From Pelobacter seleniigenes DSM 18267 (GTDB taxonomy: Bacteria; Desulfobacterota; Desulfuromonadia; Desulfuromonadales; Geopsychrobacteraceae): DNA of 64,000 nucleotides. The translations under genes and the position numbers were made by a program. Of this stretch, positions 1-9,007 are shown piece after piece (positions within the stretch are counted from its first letter, which is position 1; each line of letters starts with the position of its first letter). The notes under the pieces were generated by a model, which saw only the letters and a list, made by a program, of their open reading frames with translations, was not told the DNA's origin and did not search any database. Location: positions 136,501-200,500 of the forward strand of contig NZ_JOMG01000002.1 of the NCBI RefSeq assembly GCF_000711225.1. Direction: 5' to 3'.

Positions 1-938
1 ACCCTGAAGCCATCTCGTTCAATCAGCACCGCCCCGCAACCCGGGCACCGGGTTTGCGTCTTCTGCGCCAGGTTCCCCGGATAAATATACTGCAGCCCGG
101 CCGCGCGACCGATTTCGACCGCCTCCAGAATGGTCTGCGGCGGAGTCGGCGGGCGGTCGTTCTGTTTGTATTGGGGAAAGAATCGGCTGACATGCCAGGG
201 CGTCTCCGGCCCCAGTTCCCGAACCATGAATTCGGCCAGTTCGCGCAACTCTGCCGCGCTGTCGTTCAGCCCGGGGATCAGCAGAGTGGTGACCTCGGTC
301 CAGATCCCATAGTCATGGAGCCGTTTCAGGTTATCGAGGACCGGTTGCAAGCGACCACCGGCAAAGCGCTGATAGGTTGTGTCGCGAAAGGCCTTCAAAT
401 CGATGTTGGCCGCATCGAGCCAGGGGTGCAGCTGGGCCAGCATCTCCGCTGACATGTAGCCGTTACTGATAAAGACGTTCCGCAGTCCGTTGTCCCGGGC
501 GCAGCGTGCGGTATCAAGGCAATATTCGAAAAAGACCGTCGGTTCGGTATAGGTATAGGCAACGGAGCGACAACCCGCCGCCAGAGCCTCCTTGACCACT
601 GCCTCTGGAGCCAGCTCCTGGCCGGCAATAATCTGCCCCTCGCGCGGCTGCTGGGAAATCTCCCAGTTCTGGCACCAGTCACAATGGAAATTGCAGCCCG
701 GTGCAGCAATGGAAAAAGCCCGGCTGCCCGGCAAAAAATGATAGAGAGGCTTTTTTTCGATAGGGTCGACATTGCGGCTGATAGTCCGTCCGTAGACCAG
801 GGTATACAGGACCCCGTTCCGGTTTTCCCGCACCTGACAGATTCCCCGTCGGCCCGGTGCAATAACGCAGTAATGAGCACATAATCGACAGCGCACCCGG
901 TTGTTGTCCAGCGATTCGAACAGCAGCGCTTTCTTCAT
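1..938 (-). CDS. amrS: AmmeMemoRadiSam system radical SAM enzyme (3' end outside window)
   Basis: Radical SAM protein of the PflA-like AmmeMemoRadiSam group, whose reaction is not firmly known. The 312 visible residues start at an ATG preceded by a GGAGG-type site. An N-terminal Cys cluster (C17, C20, C24, C34) is followed by the radical SAM motif C82-x3-C86-x2-C89, which binds the 4Fe-4S cluster that cleaves S-adenosylmethionine. Near the left edge a CPGCG zinc-ribbon-like element is the usual C-terminal piece, so only a few residues are missing. The partner AMMECR1 and Memo genes, often adjacent, are not in the visible part. The adjacent alcohol dehydrogenase ends just upstream on the same strand, so co-transcription is possible. 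The family call is secure; the function is not. Confidence 0.85.
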   Translation of the reverse strand, partial: MKKALLFESLDNNRVRCRLCAHYCVIAPGRRGICQVRENRNGVLYTLVYGRTISRNVDPIEKKPLYHFLPGSRAFSIAAPGCNFHCDWCQNWEISQQPREGQIIAGQELAPEAVVKEALAAGCRSVAYTYTEPTVFFEYCLDTARCARDNGLRNVFISNGYMSAEMLAQLHPWLDAANIDLKAFRDTTYQRFAGGRLQPVLDNLKRLHDYGIWTEVTTLLIPGLNDSAAELRELAEFMVRELGPETPWHVSRFFPQYKQNDRPPTPPQTILEAVEIGRAAGLQYIYPGNLAQKTQTRCPGCGAVLIERDGFR

Positions 939-951
939 CGTCACCTCCGTA

Positions 952-1986
952 TTACTCGCTGATGCGCAGAACTTTGGCACCGCGGATATGGCCTTCTTTC
1001 AGCTCGAGCAGCGCGCGATTGGCCTCGGCAAGGGGGTACTCCCGGCAGGTCGGCCGCAACGGGATGGCCGCGGCCAGGCGCAGAAACTCGACCACATCCT
1101 GCCGGGTCACATTGGCCACGCTCTTGAGCTCTTTTTCCTGCCACAACTGGGACGGGTAATCCAACTCGGCCAGCAAGTCTCGATCCCGATCTTCCTTGCG
1201 GATGGCATTGATCACCAGTCGGCCGCCCGGCGCCAGACATTTAAGAGCTGCCAGCACCGGCTTCCAGACCGGGGTGGTGTCAATGATGGCAGCCAGCAGG
1301 GCTGGAGGCTTCTCTTCGGTGTCGCCGGTCCAGGTCGCTCCCAGGTCCAGGGCGAAGCGTCGCTCATTTTCATTCCGAGCAAAAACATAGACCGGCCGTT
1401 CCGGATCTTGATAACGCGCCAGTTGCAGCACCAGATGACCCGAAGAACCAAACCCGGTCAGACCAAGGGGGCCGTTATCCGCCGCAGCCCGGGCCAATTT
1501 CCAGGAGCGATAGCCGACGGCCCCGGCACAGAGCAGCGGAGCCGTCGCGACATCGTCCAGGGAAGCCGGTAACGGCACGGCAAATGCCGCCGGAACCAGC
1601 ATATATTCGGCATAGCCGCCATCCGCGTCGCGGCCGGTGGCCCGGTAATCCGGGCAAAGATTCTCTAACCCTTCCCGGCACCAGCGGCAATTGCCGCAGG
1701 CGGAAAAAATCCACGCCACCCCGACCCGTTCACCAAGCCGTGCAGCGGGTACGGCATCCCCTACCTTATCGATGATCCCAACCACCTGGTGCCCCGGCAC
1801 CACCGGATAAACCGGCGGCGGCGTCCGCCCCTCGATTTCATCAAGCTCGGTATGGCAGACCCCGCACACCAGCACCCGCAAGCGGACCTCACCGGGACCG
1901 GGTTCGGGCAGGGGCAGATCCGCCAGCCGCAAGGGTTCTCGCTCAGTCCTCAAGTCACAGATTTTCTCCAACAGCATGGCTTTCAT
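952..1986 (-). CDS. Zinc-dependent alcohol dehydrogenase family protein
   Basis: Medium-chain dehydrogenase/reductase of 344 residues. An N-terminal GroES-like domain carries the catalytic zinc site: C44 in CGVCHTE and H66 in PGHQ, where most family members have GHE. The structural-zinc loop has the pattern CGNCRWC...C near residues 95-110. A Rossmann fold follows with a GFGSSG-type glycine motif. It should oxidise alcohols or reduce aldehydes with NAD(P)H; the substrate cannot be told. The start was set at the ATG with a GAGG site eight bases upstream rather than at an earlier in-frame codon without one. It stops 13 bases before the radical SAM gene. The Gln in place of Glu occurs in one branch of the family and is not a defect. 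Confidence 0.88.
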   Translation of the reverse strand: MKAMLLEKICDLRTEREPLRLADLPLPEPGPGEVRLRVLVCGVCHTELDEIEGRTPPPVYPVVPGHQVVGIIDKVGDAVPAARLGERVGVAWIFSACGNCRWCREGLENLCPDYRATGRDADGGYAEYMLVPAAFAVPLPASLDDVATAPLLCAGAVGYRSWKLARAAADNGPLGLTGFGSSGHLVLQLARYQDPERPVYVFARNENERRFALDLGATWTGDTEEKPPALLAAIIDTTPVWKPVLAALKCLAPGGRLVINAIRKEDRDRDLLAELDYPSQLWQEKELKSVANVTRQDVVEFLRLAAAIPLRPTCREYPLAEANRALLELKEGHIRGAKVLRISE

Positions 1987-2137
1987 GGGATTCCTCGGTG
2001 GTTTATGCAGGGCTAAGGAATAAGTCAATATTTCACGTATCAATATAACATGAGTTCCAAGCAGAATGGAGAGCGCAGCAAAGAGGGTACGGGTCATTGA
2101 TCGTTTGCTGCGTCGGAGGTGTAATTGGCTGGTGAGT

Positions 2138-2500
2138 GTGTCTCACCCCCATCCCAACCTTCCCCCATCAAGGGGGAAGGAGATAGGCAATCCCATCAAT
2201 CCAGCAACTCTATCAATTCCGCAGCCTTTGAATCCGCCAGTACGAGAAGCCATGCTTCTCGTCGGGCGCATTCGACGACGTCACGGCCGGTAGCGGCCAT
2301 GCTCCGTGATTAAATGCAACGGTGACCAACCCTGCCGAATTCGCAACGACCAGTGCATAGCTATACCGCATCCAGAACAAACGAAAATCCCGAGTAATTA
2401 AAAGGCCGTTTTTTGTTTCCTTTTTGTCGGCCTGGACAAAAAGGAAGGCGGCGGGCGGGGCCGCGAACCCCGCGGTCTTGACTTTGATTTCAGGGTTTTG
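2138..2500. repeat. Dispersed intergenic repeat, copy 1
   Basis: This non-coding stretch between the alcohol dehydrogenase and the next gene recurs at 28532-28950. Shared blocks include a CCTTCCCCCATCA/GGGGGAAGG hairpin near 2158, a block reading CCGCCAGTACGAGAAGC, a TCGTCGGGCGCATTCGACGA palindrome, and a hairpin with arms TTCCTTTTTGTC and GACAAAAAGGAA near 2418-2450. No credible gene is present. Copy 1 lacks about 65 bases found in copy 2. Confidence 0.75.
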
Positions 2501-2621
2501 GGTTTCCCTGCCCAATAGAAACACTGCAATAGACAACGAAAAACCGGCGGGTCTCGTCCCTCCAGACGAGTGAGTTTTCTGCTCCAGGTCAGAAAAGTCA
2601 CCAAAAGCCCCCCCAAGCAAC

Positions 2622-2650
2622 AAAAAGCCAGGAGAAAACTCTCCTGGCTT
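2622..2650 (-). terminator. Rho-independent terminator of the peptidoglycan-binding protein gene
   Basis: The stem GCCAGGAG/CTCCTGGC has a six-base loop. On the minus strand it is followed by TTTTTG. It lies about 60 bases past the stop of the gene at 2711-3235. Confidence 0.8.
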
Positions 2651-2710
2651 GATCCAAAGATAACCTATCTATCAAGGTCTCACTGTTCTAAAAATCCCCG
2701 CAGCAACTTT

Positions 2711-3235
2711 TTAGTAACTCCCCCTCTCGTTGCGCTCAACCGCACGGTTGCTGTCATCCATCCGCTCCTGATGCATCATCCCGTCATCCATATGGTCCTG
2801 ATCCATCATCCCTTGATCCATCATTCCCTTATCCCGCATATGGAGCTCATCAAACTCGGGAGACAACCCGAAAAATTCCTGGGTTTCAGTATCCGTGGCC
2901 AAAGACCGCAAGGTTGCACGATCGGCTTGTCCGGTCACAGCGAGCCCCTGCGAGGTCTGGTAATCTCTGAGCGCCTGCTTGGTCTTGGTGCCAATGACGC
3001 CATCGGCCGGACCGGCATCAAACCCTTTGTCAGTCAACAGCCGCTGCAGTTCACGCACCTGGGTATTATTCAAGTGGGTCGTTCCCACCGTTTTATGCTG
3101 ATTGTCCATCATCTGTGAGTCTGAATTTTGGGTCGATTTCATGCCCATGGAATTATTCCCACCAGCCATGCTCAAACTGGCAAAAAACAACCCGGCTACA
3201 AGCCCCGTCAAAGAAATAATGAATATCTTTTTCAT
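2711..3235 (-). CDS. Exported peptidoglycan-binding domain protein with Met/Asp/His-rich tail
   Basis: A 174-residue exported protein. Residues 1-25 form a signal peptide (basic MKK start, hydrophobic core, SMAGG cleavage region). A PG_binding_1 domain at about 58-118 contains the typical LQRLL...GxxPGPxDGxxGxxT pattern in the form VRELQRLL, GPADGVIGTKT and LRDYQ. The tail, about residues 146-172, is made of repeated MMDQ/DHMDD/MMHQ units, unusually rich in Met, Asp and His and possibly metal-binding. A GAGGAG site precedes the ATG. It is monocistronic with its own terminator. The wall-binding domain suggests a periplasmic location; the role of the tail is unknown. Confidence 0.8.
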   Translation of the reverse strand: MKKIFIISLTGLVAGLFFASLSMAGGNNSMGMKSTQNSDSQMMDNQHKTVGTTHLNNTQVRELQRLLTDKGFDAGPADGVIGTKTKQALRDYQTSQGLAVTGQADRATLRSLATDTETQEFFGLSPEFDELHMRDKGMMDQGMMDQDHMDDGMMHQERMDDSNRAVERNERGSY

Positions 3236-3671
3236 TTTATCGCTCCTCTAATCCCTTTATCTATCAATCGTTCTTGTCGTTAAAAGATCATGACCTTGAT
3301 ATCGGCAAGTGCATCACATGCTGTGTCGATCTAAATGATGACCAGATCACGTTTCATTAACTTACACCCGCACCGAAACCAAAGTCAAAGGGGCTGCGGC
3401 TCAACCAAGTAAAGCAAAACAGGTTGATTTATCAAAAAAATCTTTCTATATTACGCAGTGTTGACTTTTTCAGGCTCCCCCTCTTCGGCCACAACTCTTC
3501 CACAGAACACCACCCCCTTCGGAAAACTCCATTGATGTTGTTCAGTTGGAGAGACAACCTGGAAAAGAGGCAAGCGAGAGACGATTTCAATATCAAGCAA
3601 CTCCATCAATCTGGAAATTTTCCACCCCGAGGCAGGCCCGGTTACCGGTTTGGCTTGGCAGGGGATTGAGT
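3236..3671. other. Intergenic region between divergent genes, no gene seen
   Basis: This 436-base stretch separates the divergently read peptidoglycan-binding protein and the TraB-like protein and should hold both promoters. No convincing promoter pair, RNA or repeat was identified. A short GATCT...AGATC inverted repeat at 3328-3348 is not interpretable alone. Confidence 0.5.
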
Positions 3672-4526
3672 ATGGCGATTTTGGCTGACAGCAACCATAG
3701 CACCCGACTCCTGGTTTTTATCCTGCTCTTCATCATGAGTATGCCCGGGCTGGCGCGGGCCGGGGCGGATGCCCGCGATCTTGCACCAGCAACCGCTAAC
3801 CAGGCGCTGTTTGCGACCGAGCTGCCAGCTGAATACGGACAAGTTATTTATCAGAGCAAGCCTCTCTCAGAGCAGCGGATTTACATCATTGGCCAAAGTC
3901 ACCGCAGCAGCCTGACCGGCAAATCCGGCCCGAAAACCATCCAAAGCCAGGCTGAGATCTATCGCATCGGGGAGTGGTTGATTGAGCAGAAGAATGTTGA
4001 GCTGCTGTTGCCGGAAGGCTTTTTCAAGCGTTCTTCCTCTGCACAAGCGCCCCAGCGCAATACCGAGCCGGTTGCCCGGTTCGCCCTGGCAACCGCCGCT
4101 TTGAAGGAACAACTGGGCAATCCCGAGCAGTTTGTTAACGCCGACCTGTTGCTCAGCTCCAATTACAATCTTTGCCTGAGTCAAATTGAGGATGAGAGCC
4201 TGTATCGGGATATCGGCCAGGTCCTCGCAAAGCTGCAGCAGGATCGTAATTTTGCCACCCTCTGCGATCTCAACCGGCTGCAGGAACAACGTACCCTGAA
4301 AATCCTCCAGAATATTCCGCGCGCTGTCGAGAACGCCTTCCACGCCGGGCAGATCAGCAGCCGAAAAGCCATTTTCACCATCGGCCTGGCTCATATCAAG
4401 GACATCATCGCGACGCTGGAATCCGCCAGTTCCTGGGCAGAGGATTACGGTGTCACCATCATTATTCCCCGCGCGCTGCTGGACAGTCAGCGGATCGCCC
4501 GCCTGGCCAGTTCGCAGGGGCAGTGA
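3672..4526 (+). CDS. Exported TraB/ChaN-like protein of unknown function
   Basis: The predicted protein has 284 residues from the ATG at 3672, chosen because a GGGGA site lies upstream and a signal peptide follows at once (about residues 1-34, ending GLARAGA). The mature part has an early IYIIGQSHRS segment, a LLPEGF segment near residue 110 and a late FTIGLAHIKDI segment. These resemble the conserved His/Glu segments of the TraB/GumN/ChaN fold, some members of which are metal-dependent hydrolases or haem-binding proteins. Residues outside these segments are not recognisable. It is convergent with the methyltransferase gene ending at 4551. The gene is secure; the family assignment is tentative. 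Confidence 0.6.
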   Translation: MAILADSNHSTRLLVFILLFIMSMPGLARAGADARDLAPATANQALFATELPAEYGQVIYQSKPLSEQRIYIIGQSHRSSLTGKSGPKTIQSQAEIYRIGEWLIEQKNVELLLPEGFFKRSSSAQAPQRNTEPVARFALATAALKEQLGNPEQFVNADLLLSSNYNLCLSQIEDESLYRDIGQVLAKLQQDRNFATLCDLNRLQEQRTLKILQNIPRAVENAFHAGQISSRKAIFTIGLAHIKDIIATLESASSWAEDYGVTIIIPRALLDSQRIARLASSQGQ

Positions 4527-4550
4527 ACGATCCGCTTCAATAACAGTTCT

Positions 4551-5291
4551 TCAGCGGCCAGGAGCATTCAAAACCAGGGTATGTTTTTTCAGCCAGCGCA
4601 ACACAAACCAGACCGCAAATCCGCCCCCGAACAGGACCAGCCAGCCGGGCTCGATGTTCAATCGCCCTTTCGTCACCAGATCGCCGCTAATCTCCAGCAG
4701 TTGCAGGGTCAGAATAACCGCGAAGAAACCATTGTATTCGCGCCTGAGGACATTGCGCACCGAAAAGCTCAATTGCGCTTTCCGGTAATGTTTGAAGCTC
4801 GGGATAAAAGCCGGAGTCTGCTCGGCCCAGGCCAGGTAAACCGCGCCGAACCGGTCCCTGAGGAAGGCCTCTTCCGCAAAAATGATCCGCTCGTAATAAA
4901 GCCAGAACACCAGGATATAGATCAGCAGCAACCACCAGAGATGGGCAAACATTACGATTCCGAAGCCCATGAAAAAGTTGCCCAGATAAAGTGGATTGCG
5001 AACCACCGAATAGATCCCGCTGGTATTGAGGGTTGCCGCAACCTGCTTCCTGGTGTTCCTCCCTGAAGTGCCGCGTGGAGTGTAGCCGATGGTCATGACC
5101 CGGATTCCCAGGCCGAAAAAGCTGACCAGCAGACAGGCCGCTTCCCAGAGGTGATCCAGAGCCTCGCTGTTGCCCGGGTAGGTATAATTTTTCAGCGTGT
5201 ACAGCAGCAGGACCAGCATGACCAGCGGCAGGTAGCTGCGATAGCGGAATAACCAGTTGCCTTGACTTTCAAAATCTTCTCTTAACGCCAT
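4551..5291 (-). CDS. Isoprenylcysteine carboxyl methyltransferase-family membrane methyltransferase (SrsB/BpsB-like)
   Basis: An integral membrane protein of 246 residues with about five to six hydrophobic segments. It carries the ICMT/PEMT signature: SGIYSVVRNPLYLGNF in the middle and a YYERIIFAEE...RFG...YLAW segment after it. Family members methylate prenylcysteine, phospholipid or, in bacteria, lipid phenols: SrsB (Streptomyces) and BpsB (Bacillus) methylate products of type III polyketide synthases. The start at 5291 follows an AAAGGAAAG site; the earlier in-frame ATG lacks one. It is the last gene of the unit headed by the receiver at 11279, 31 bases after the UbiE-like gene. Context makes a pyrone/resorcinol O-methyltransferase the best guess. 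A lipid A phosphate methyltransferase is an alternative. Confidence 0.75.
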   Translation of the reverse strand: MALREDFESQGNWLFRYRSYLPLVMLVLLLYTLKNYTYPGNSEALDHLWEAACLLVSFFGLGIRVMTIGYTPRGTSGRNTRKQVAATLNTSGIYSVVRNPLYLGNFFMGFGIVMFAHLWWLLLIYILVFWLYYERIIFAEEAFLRDRFGAVYLAWAEQTPAFIPSFKHYRKAQLSFSVRNVLRREYNGFFAVILTLQLLEISGDLVTKGRLNIEPGWLVLFGGGFAVWFVLRWLKKHTLVLNAPGR

Positions 5292-5322
5292 CTGTCTTTC
5301 CTTTGTTTGCATGTTGACTCAT

Positions 5323-6099
5323 TTACTTATTCAATGTTGCCCGGACGGTCCCGTTCTGCTTCTGCAAAACCAGCAGTTGCAGGGTGCCCAAGTAAAAGCG
5401 CCGTTCCCTCTGAACAGCAAACCCGGCCGCGTTCAGCAAGGCCTGCAAGCGTTCGCGATCGGGATATTCCTTGAGGCTGGCGGCAATATAGGAATGAACT
5501 TCCGGATTGCCGTGCAGCAATAGCCCCCACAACCCGCACCAGTATTTCAACACCAGATACTGGCAACGTTGAAAAATACGCCCCGTGGGTTTGGAAAAAT
5601 CGAGCAGGGCCAGGGTGCCGCCCGGCTTGAGAATGCGCTGAATCTCCGCCAGGGCCGGGACCAGTTCCGGCGCATTGCGGATGGCATAGCTGCCGGTGAC
5701 GACATCCACGGAGCTGCTTGCCAGTTGGGTCTGCGCCATGTCGCCCTGAATGAATTCGACATTGCTGGCCCGGCTCCTGGCCCGAGCCAATTCAAGCATG
5801 GCCGCAGTGAGATCGATGCCGATTATGCGGCCGCGGGGATAACGCTCTGCCAGCAGGCAGGTGACATCCCCAGTGCCGCAGGCCAGGTCGACGCAATGGG
5901 GCTCGGACAGCGCCGGCAACGCGGCAATGAGCTGTTTCTTCCAGGCAAGATCACGCCCCAAGGACATCGCCCTGGTGGCGAAGTCGTAGTGTCGGGCGGC
6001 CTCGTTGAAATGTTCTTCGTTGTAGGTCTTCTTCCCGTCCGGGGTCTGAATGTAATCTTTGCTTTTCAGGGCAAATTTTCTCGGCATGGCCTTGCTCAC
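5323..6099 (-). CDS. Class I SAM methyltransferase, UbiE/MenG-like
   Basis: A 258-residue cytosolic methyltransferase. The SAM-binding glycine motif is DLACGTGD at residues 71-78, followed by the acidic IGIDL strand, a QGDMA segment and a post-motif ILKPGGTLALLDFSKP strand typical of the UbiE/MenG/COQ5 group. UbiE-type enzymes C-methylate quinone-like rings. A housekeeping role in menaquinone cannot be excluded, but the operon with a polyketide synthase suggests ring C-methylation of a phenolic lipid. The start is a GTG overlapping the stop of the preceding gene by four bases (GTGA), implying translational coupling; an ATG four codons later is possible. Confidence 0.8.
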   Translation of the reverse strand: MSKAMPRKFALKSKDYIQTPDGKKTYNEEHFNEAARHYDFATRAMSLGRDLAWKKQLIAALPALSEPHCVDLACGTGDVTCLLAERYPRGRIIGIDLTAAMLELARARSRASNVEFIQGDMAQTQLASSSVDVVTGSYAIRNAPELVPALAEIQRILKPGGTLALLDFSKPTGRIFQRCQYLVLKYWCGLWGLLLHGNPEVHSYIAASLKEYPDRERLQALLNAAGFAVQRERRFYLGTLQLLVLQKQNGTVRATLNK

Positions 6100-6701
6100 C
6101 TCATCTCTCCCCCGGCAATGGCGGCCAGCAGTACGCTGGCGGCAGAGCGGTCCATATGGAAGCTATCATGGACGATCTCAAGCATATTTTCGTCAACGTA
6201 ATCCCCTCTGCTACGCCAGTTTTGCAGTACTTCCGCAGTACGAATGTGCAGGCTGCCGAATTCCCCTGCCAGTTGCGGCAAGAGCAGGGAAATCCGCCTC
6301 TCGGTCTTGCTGCGGATGAATTCAATGACCAGGGCCTGACGGCTTTGGGCAGGGTCCGGGCGCTCGGCAAAGCGCTGCCGGACTGTTTCCGTAGCGGCAT
6401 AGAGCTGCTCCCGGTAACGTTGTGATTCGACAAATCCCGCACTCTCTTCAGGCCAGCGTTTGGCTTCTTTCTCATCAATGGCCGCAACCACCCGGCGCAG
6501 GATCGGACTGAAAATCACCGTTCTCACCAGCAGTTCCGGACCGCGCCGGACGATCTGTACTTCTGCCTGAGGCTGATCCACGGCCGGGACAACTACCCGC
6601 CTGACCACCTGTTCAGCAGGATCGGCAGCGCTTAACGGAGCAGTCCAACCGGCTGCGGCCCAAGTGGAGACGAGGATGATGAGCAGCAGCATTCTTGTCA
6701 T
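6096..6701 (-). CDS. Exported protein of unknown function in the polyketide operon
   Basis: A 201-residue protein beginning with a clear signal peptide (about residues 1-25, cleavage near PLSA). The remainder is mostly helical and charged, with many Arg/Glu residues and no motif I recognise. The ATG overlaps the stop of the RND gene (ATGA), and its own stop overlaps the methyltransferase start, so it is tightly coupled at both ends. A periplasmic partner of the exporter or a lipid chaperone would fit, as inference from position only. Confidence 0.8.
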   Translation of the reverse strand: MTRMLLLIILVSTWAAAGWTAPLSAADPAEQVVRRVVVPAVDQPQAEVQIVRRGPELLVRTVIFSPILRRVVAAIDEKEAKRWPEESAGFVESQRYREQLYAATETVRQRFAERPDPAQSRQALVIEFIRSKTERRISLLLPQLAGEFGSLHIRTAEVLQNWRSRGDYVDENMLEIVHDSFHMDRSAASVLLAAIAGGEMR

Positions 6702-8986
6702 GATAAGCCCTCCCCCTGCGGCCGGGCCCAGAGCACCAGGGACGCCGGCAGAACCAGCAGATCGCAGACCAAGGCCCCGAGCAGGGTCCCGCCGACCAAA
6801 AAGGAGAAATAGATGGTCGGCTTGAAGCTGCCAAGACAACCGGTCCAGAACCCGAGCACCAGCACCAGGGTGGTGATCAATAGCGCCCGGCCGATGCCGG
6901 TGGTCGTCAACTGCACCGCCTTGCTCGCTCCCAGCCCCTGCAGGCGGCGGTAGCAGACCAGGTAATGAATGGTGTCATCCACGGCCAGGCCAAAAGCCAC
7001 CGCGCCGATCATCACGGTGCCGCTGCTCAGATCGATACCCAAAACTCCCATCACGCCGAGGGTCCAGACAATGGGAATAAGGTTCGGAATCACCGCCAAC
7101 AGGGTCAGCCGGACTGACCGCAGCAACAGCAGGATCGCCAGCATGACCGTGAGCAATGACAAGGCAAAGCTTTTCAGCATGGTGTTGACCAGCTGTGCGG
7201 AATCGAGAATCACCCGGTAATAACTGCCGGTGGGAACCAGACGGTAAGCAGGCCCGAAAATCTCCCTGGCGGTCCGTTCCAGGTCACGGACAACCCGCAG
7301 CGCCGGATGACTGCCGACATCATGAAACAGGAGCATCATCCTGGCGGTTTTCCGGTCCGGGGTTAAAAATTGCCCGGCCTGGTCACGGCCGTCAGCCGTG
7401 GCCAACAGCTCCAGGGCATAATGAAGATCGTCCGCAGTGGTCGGCAGCTGCAGCTGAGCGCTGCCGGTTTCCGCCCGCTGTATCTGGCGCAACAGCGGCA
7501 GGATGGAAAATGCCTTGGCGATTTCAGGATGCTGCAAGGCCCGCTTTTCGAAGCGCTCGAGGCGCTGATAATCACCGAGCTGATCGAGAACGCCCTGATC
7601 GGTTCTGCTCAACATGAATTCCAGCGCGTTGACCCCGCCAAGGTGGTCATCGATAAAAGCGGTATCCTTCGCCAACGGCGCTGTAGCGCGGAAAAAACCG
7701 ACCAGGCTGGTATTGTTCTGCAAGCGGGGCAACATAGCCGCGGCCAATAGTAGCAGCATCAGGGCAGCGCCCATGATGCTGCGCGGGCGTTGCAGGGAGC
7801 ACGCGGCGATTCGCGCCAACAGCCGCTCCAGCAGGCCATGAGCGAAGCCAAGGGGACCCTTGGGAACAGCGCAGAAGGAGAGTCCGACAGGCACCAGGAG
7901 CAGGCTGAGCAACAGCGAGACAGCAACCCCCAGGGCTCCGAACAGGCCGAATTGCCGGACCGCCGGGATGGGACTGACCCAAAGCGACAACAGCCCCAGA
8001 CCTGTGGTCAGGGCGGTAAAGCTACAGGGAACCACCAGCTCCGCGACCCGGCCCGGCCAGAGCTCCCGGACCTGTTCAGCAGAGTTTCCGGCAGTAGCGA
8101 GTTGCAGCCAGCCGTGGTAAAGATGCACACTGTGGGAGACACTTAGAATCATCACCACCGGCGGCAACAGCGCGCTGATGGTATTCATCTCCAGACCGCA
8201 CCAGGCAAACAGCCCCATGGTCCAGAGCAGGCTCAACCCGGTAACCAGCAGCGGGAACAGCACCCCGGCGGGTCTCCGGAAAAGCCATCCCAGCAGCAGC
8301 GCCAGCACCATGACCACCAGTGGCAGGACGGTCCGCTGATCACGCCTGATATATTCGGCCACATCATACTTCTGCACCCCAACCCCGGTCAGATGCAGCT
8401 CCCCGCGCTCGCGATAATCCCGCAGCAGTCCACGTAAACGCTCAATCAGCGCCGGCACCGGATTGTCCCGGCCGGCTGCGGCAACCGGCTGGATCACCAA
8501 ACCGGCAGTCTGCAGATCGGCGGAGATCAACAGTCCTTGATATTGTGGGTTCGCTTTAACCGCCCTTAAAAATTCGCGCTGCGCGGCCTGATCAAAGGGG
8601 CCGCTGGCGACCAAGGGACGTGGCTCTGCCCCGTAGCGGCCGCTCACCAGTTGGCTGGCCGTTGTCAGGCTGAGTACCCGCGCCACCCCGGGCAGCTCTG
8701 CGATACGCTGAGTGAGCTCCCGGACCAGGGCCATCCCCTCAACGGACAACAATTGCGGCGAAGTCAGACTCACCAGCAGGGTTTCATCGTTGCCGAACAA
8801 CTGCCGTAACCGCTCCTGGGCAGCCTGCTGCTCAGGGTTGACCGCGGTCATCGAGCTGGTATCCCCTTCGACTCGCAGCCCGGCCAAAGGCCCGGCAAGC
8901 CCTAGCGTCACCAGCAGCACCGCTGCGAGCAGCGGCCAGCGACCACGCCCCAGAACCCAACGAACTATGCCCTCAAGTCTCGTCAT
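6698..8986 (-). CDS. RND superfamily exporter, MMPL/HpnN type
   Basis: A 762-residue inner-membrane transporter. The plan is the RND duplication: one N-terminal helix, a periplasmic loop (about 35-210), a sterol-sensing-like helix bundle (about 215-400), a second periplasmic loop (about 420-600) and a second bundle (about 600-755). The conserved segment VDDTIHYL in the second half is typical of this class. MMPL and HpnN members move lipids such as hopanoids or mycolate precursors; drug pumps of the AcrB type are much longer. It follows the polyketide synthase by 21 bases and is coupled to the next gene, so a phenolic lipid is the likely cargo (inference). Confidence 0.85.
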   Translation of the reverse strand: MTRLEGIVRWVLGRGRWPLLAAVLLVTLGLAGPLAGLRVEGDTSSMTAVNPEQQAAQERLRQLFGNDETLLVSLTSPQLLSVEGMALVRELTQRIAELPGVARVLSLTTASQLVSGRYGAEPRPLVASGPFDQAAQREFLRAVKANPQYQGLLISADLQTAGLVIQPVAAAGRDNPVPALIERLRGLLRDYRERGELHLTGVGVQKYDVAEYIRRDQRTVLPLVVMVLALLLGWLFRRPAGVLFPLLVTGLSLLWTMGLFAWCGLEMNTISALLPPVVMILSVSHSVHLYHGWLQLATAGNSAEQVRELWPGRVAELVVPCSFTALTTGLGLLSLWVSPIPAVRQFGLFGALGVAVSLLLSLLLVPVGLSFCAVPKGPLGFAHGLLERLLARIAACSLQRPRSIMGAALMLLLLAAAMLPRLQNNTSLVGFFRATAPLAKDTAFIDDHLGGVNALEFMLSRTDQGVLDQLGDYQRLERFEKRALQHPEIAKAFSILPLLRQIQRAETGSAQLQLPTTADDLHYALELLATADGRDQAGQFLTPDRKTARMMLLFHDVGSHPALRVVRDLERTAREIFGPAYRLVPTGSYYRVILDSAQLVNTMLKSFALSLLTVMLAILLLLRSVRLTLLAVIPNLIPIVWTLGVMGVLGIDLSSGTVMIGAVAFGLAVDDTIHYLVCYRRLQGLGASKAVQLTTTGIGRALLITTLVLVLGFWTGCLGSFKPTIYFSFLVGGTLLGALVCDLLVLPASLVLWARPQGEGLS

Positions 8987-9007
8987 GACCGGGTTCGCTC
9001 GACCCCC

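Noticed and set aside
3328-3348. GATCT...AGATC inverted repeat as an operator
   Set aside because: Five-base arms are expected by chance, and no regulator or promoter nearby supports it.
5323-6099. Assigning the UbiE-like gene as the housekeeping menaquinone methyltransferase
   Set aside because: The motif fits, but the tight coupling to the polyketide export genes makes a cluster role as likely; only a genome-wide count of UbiE genes could decide.
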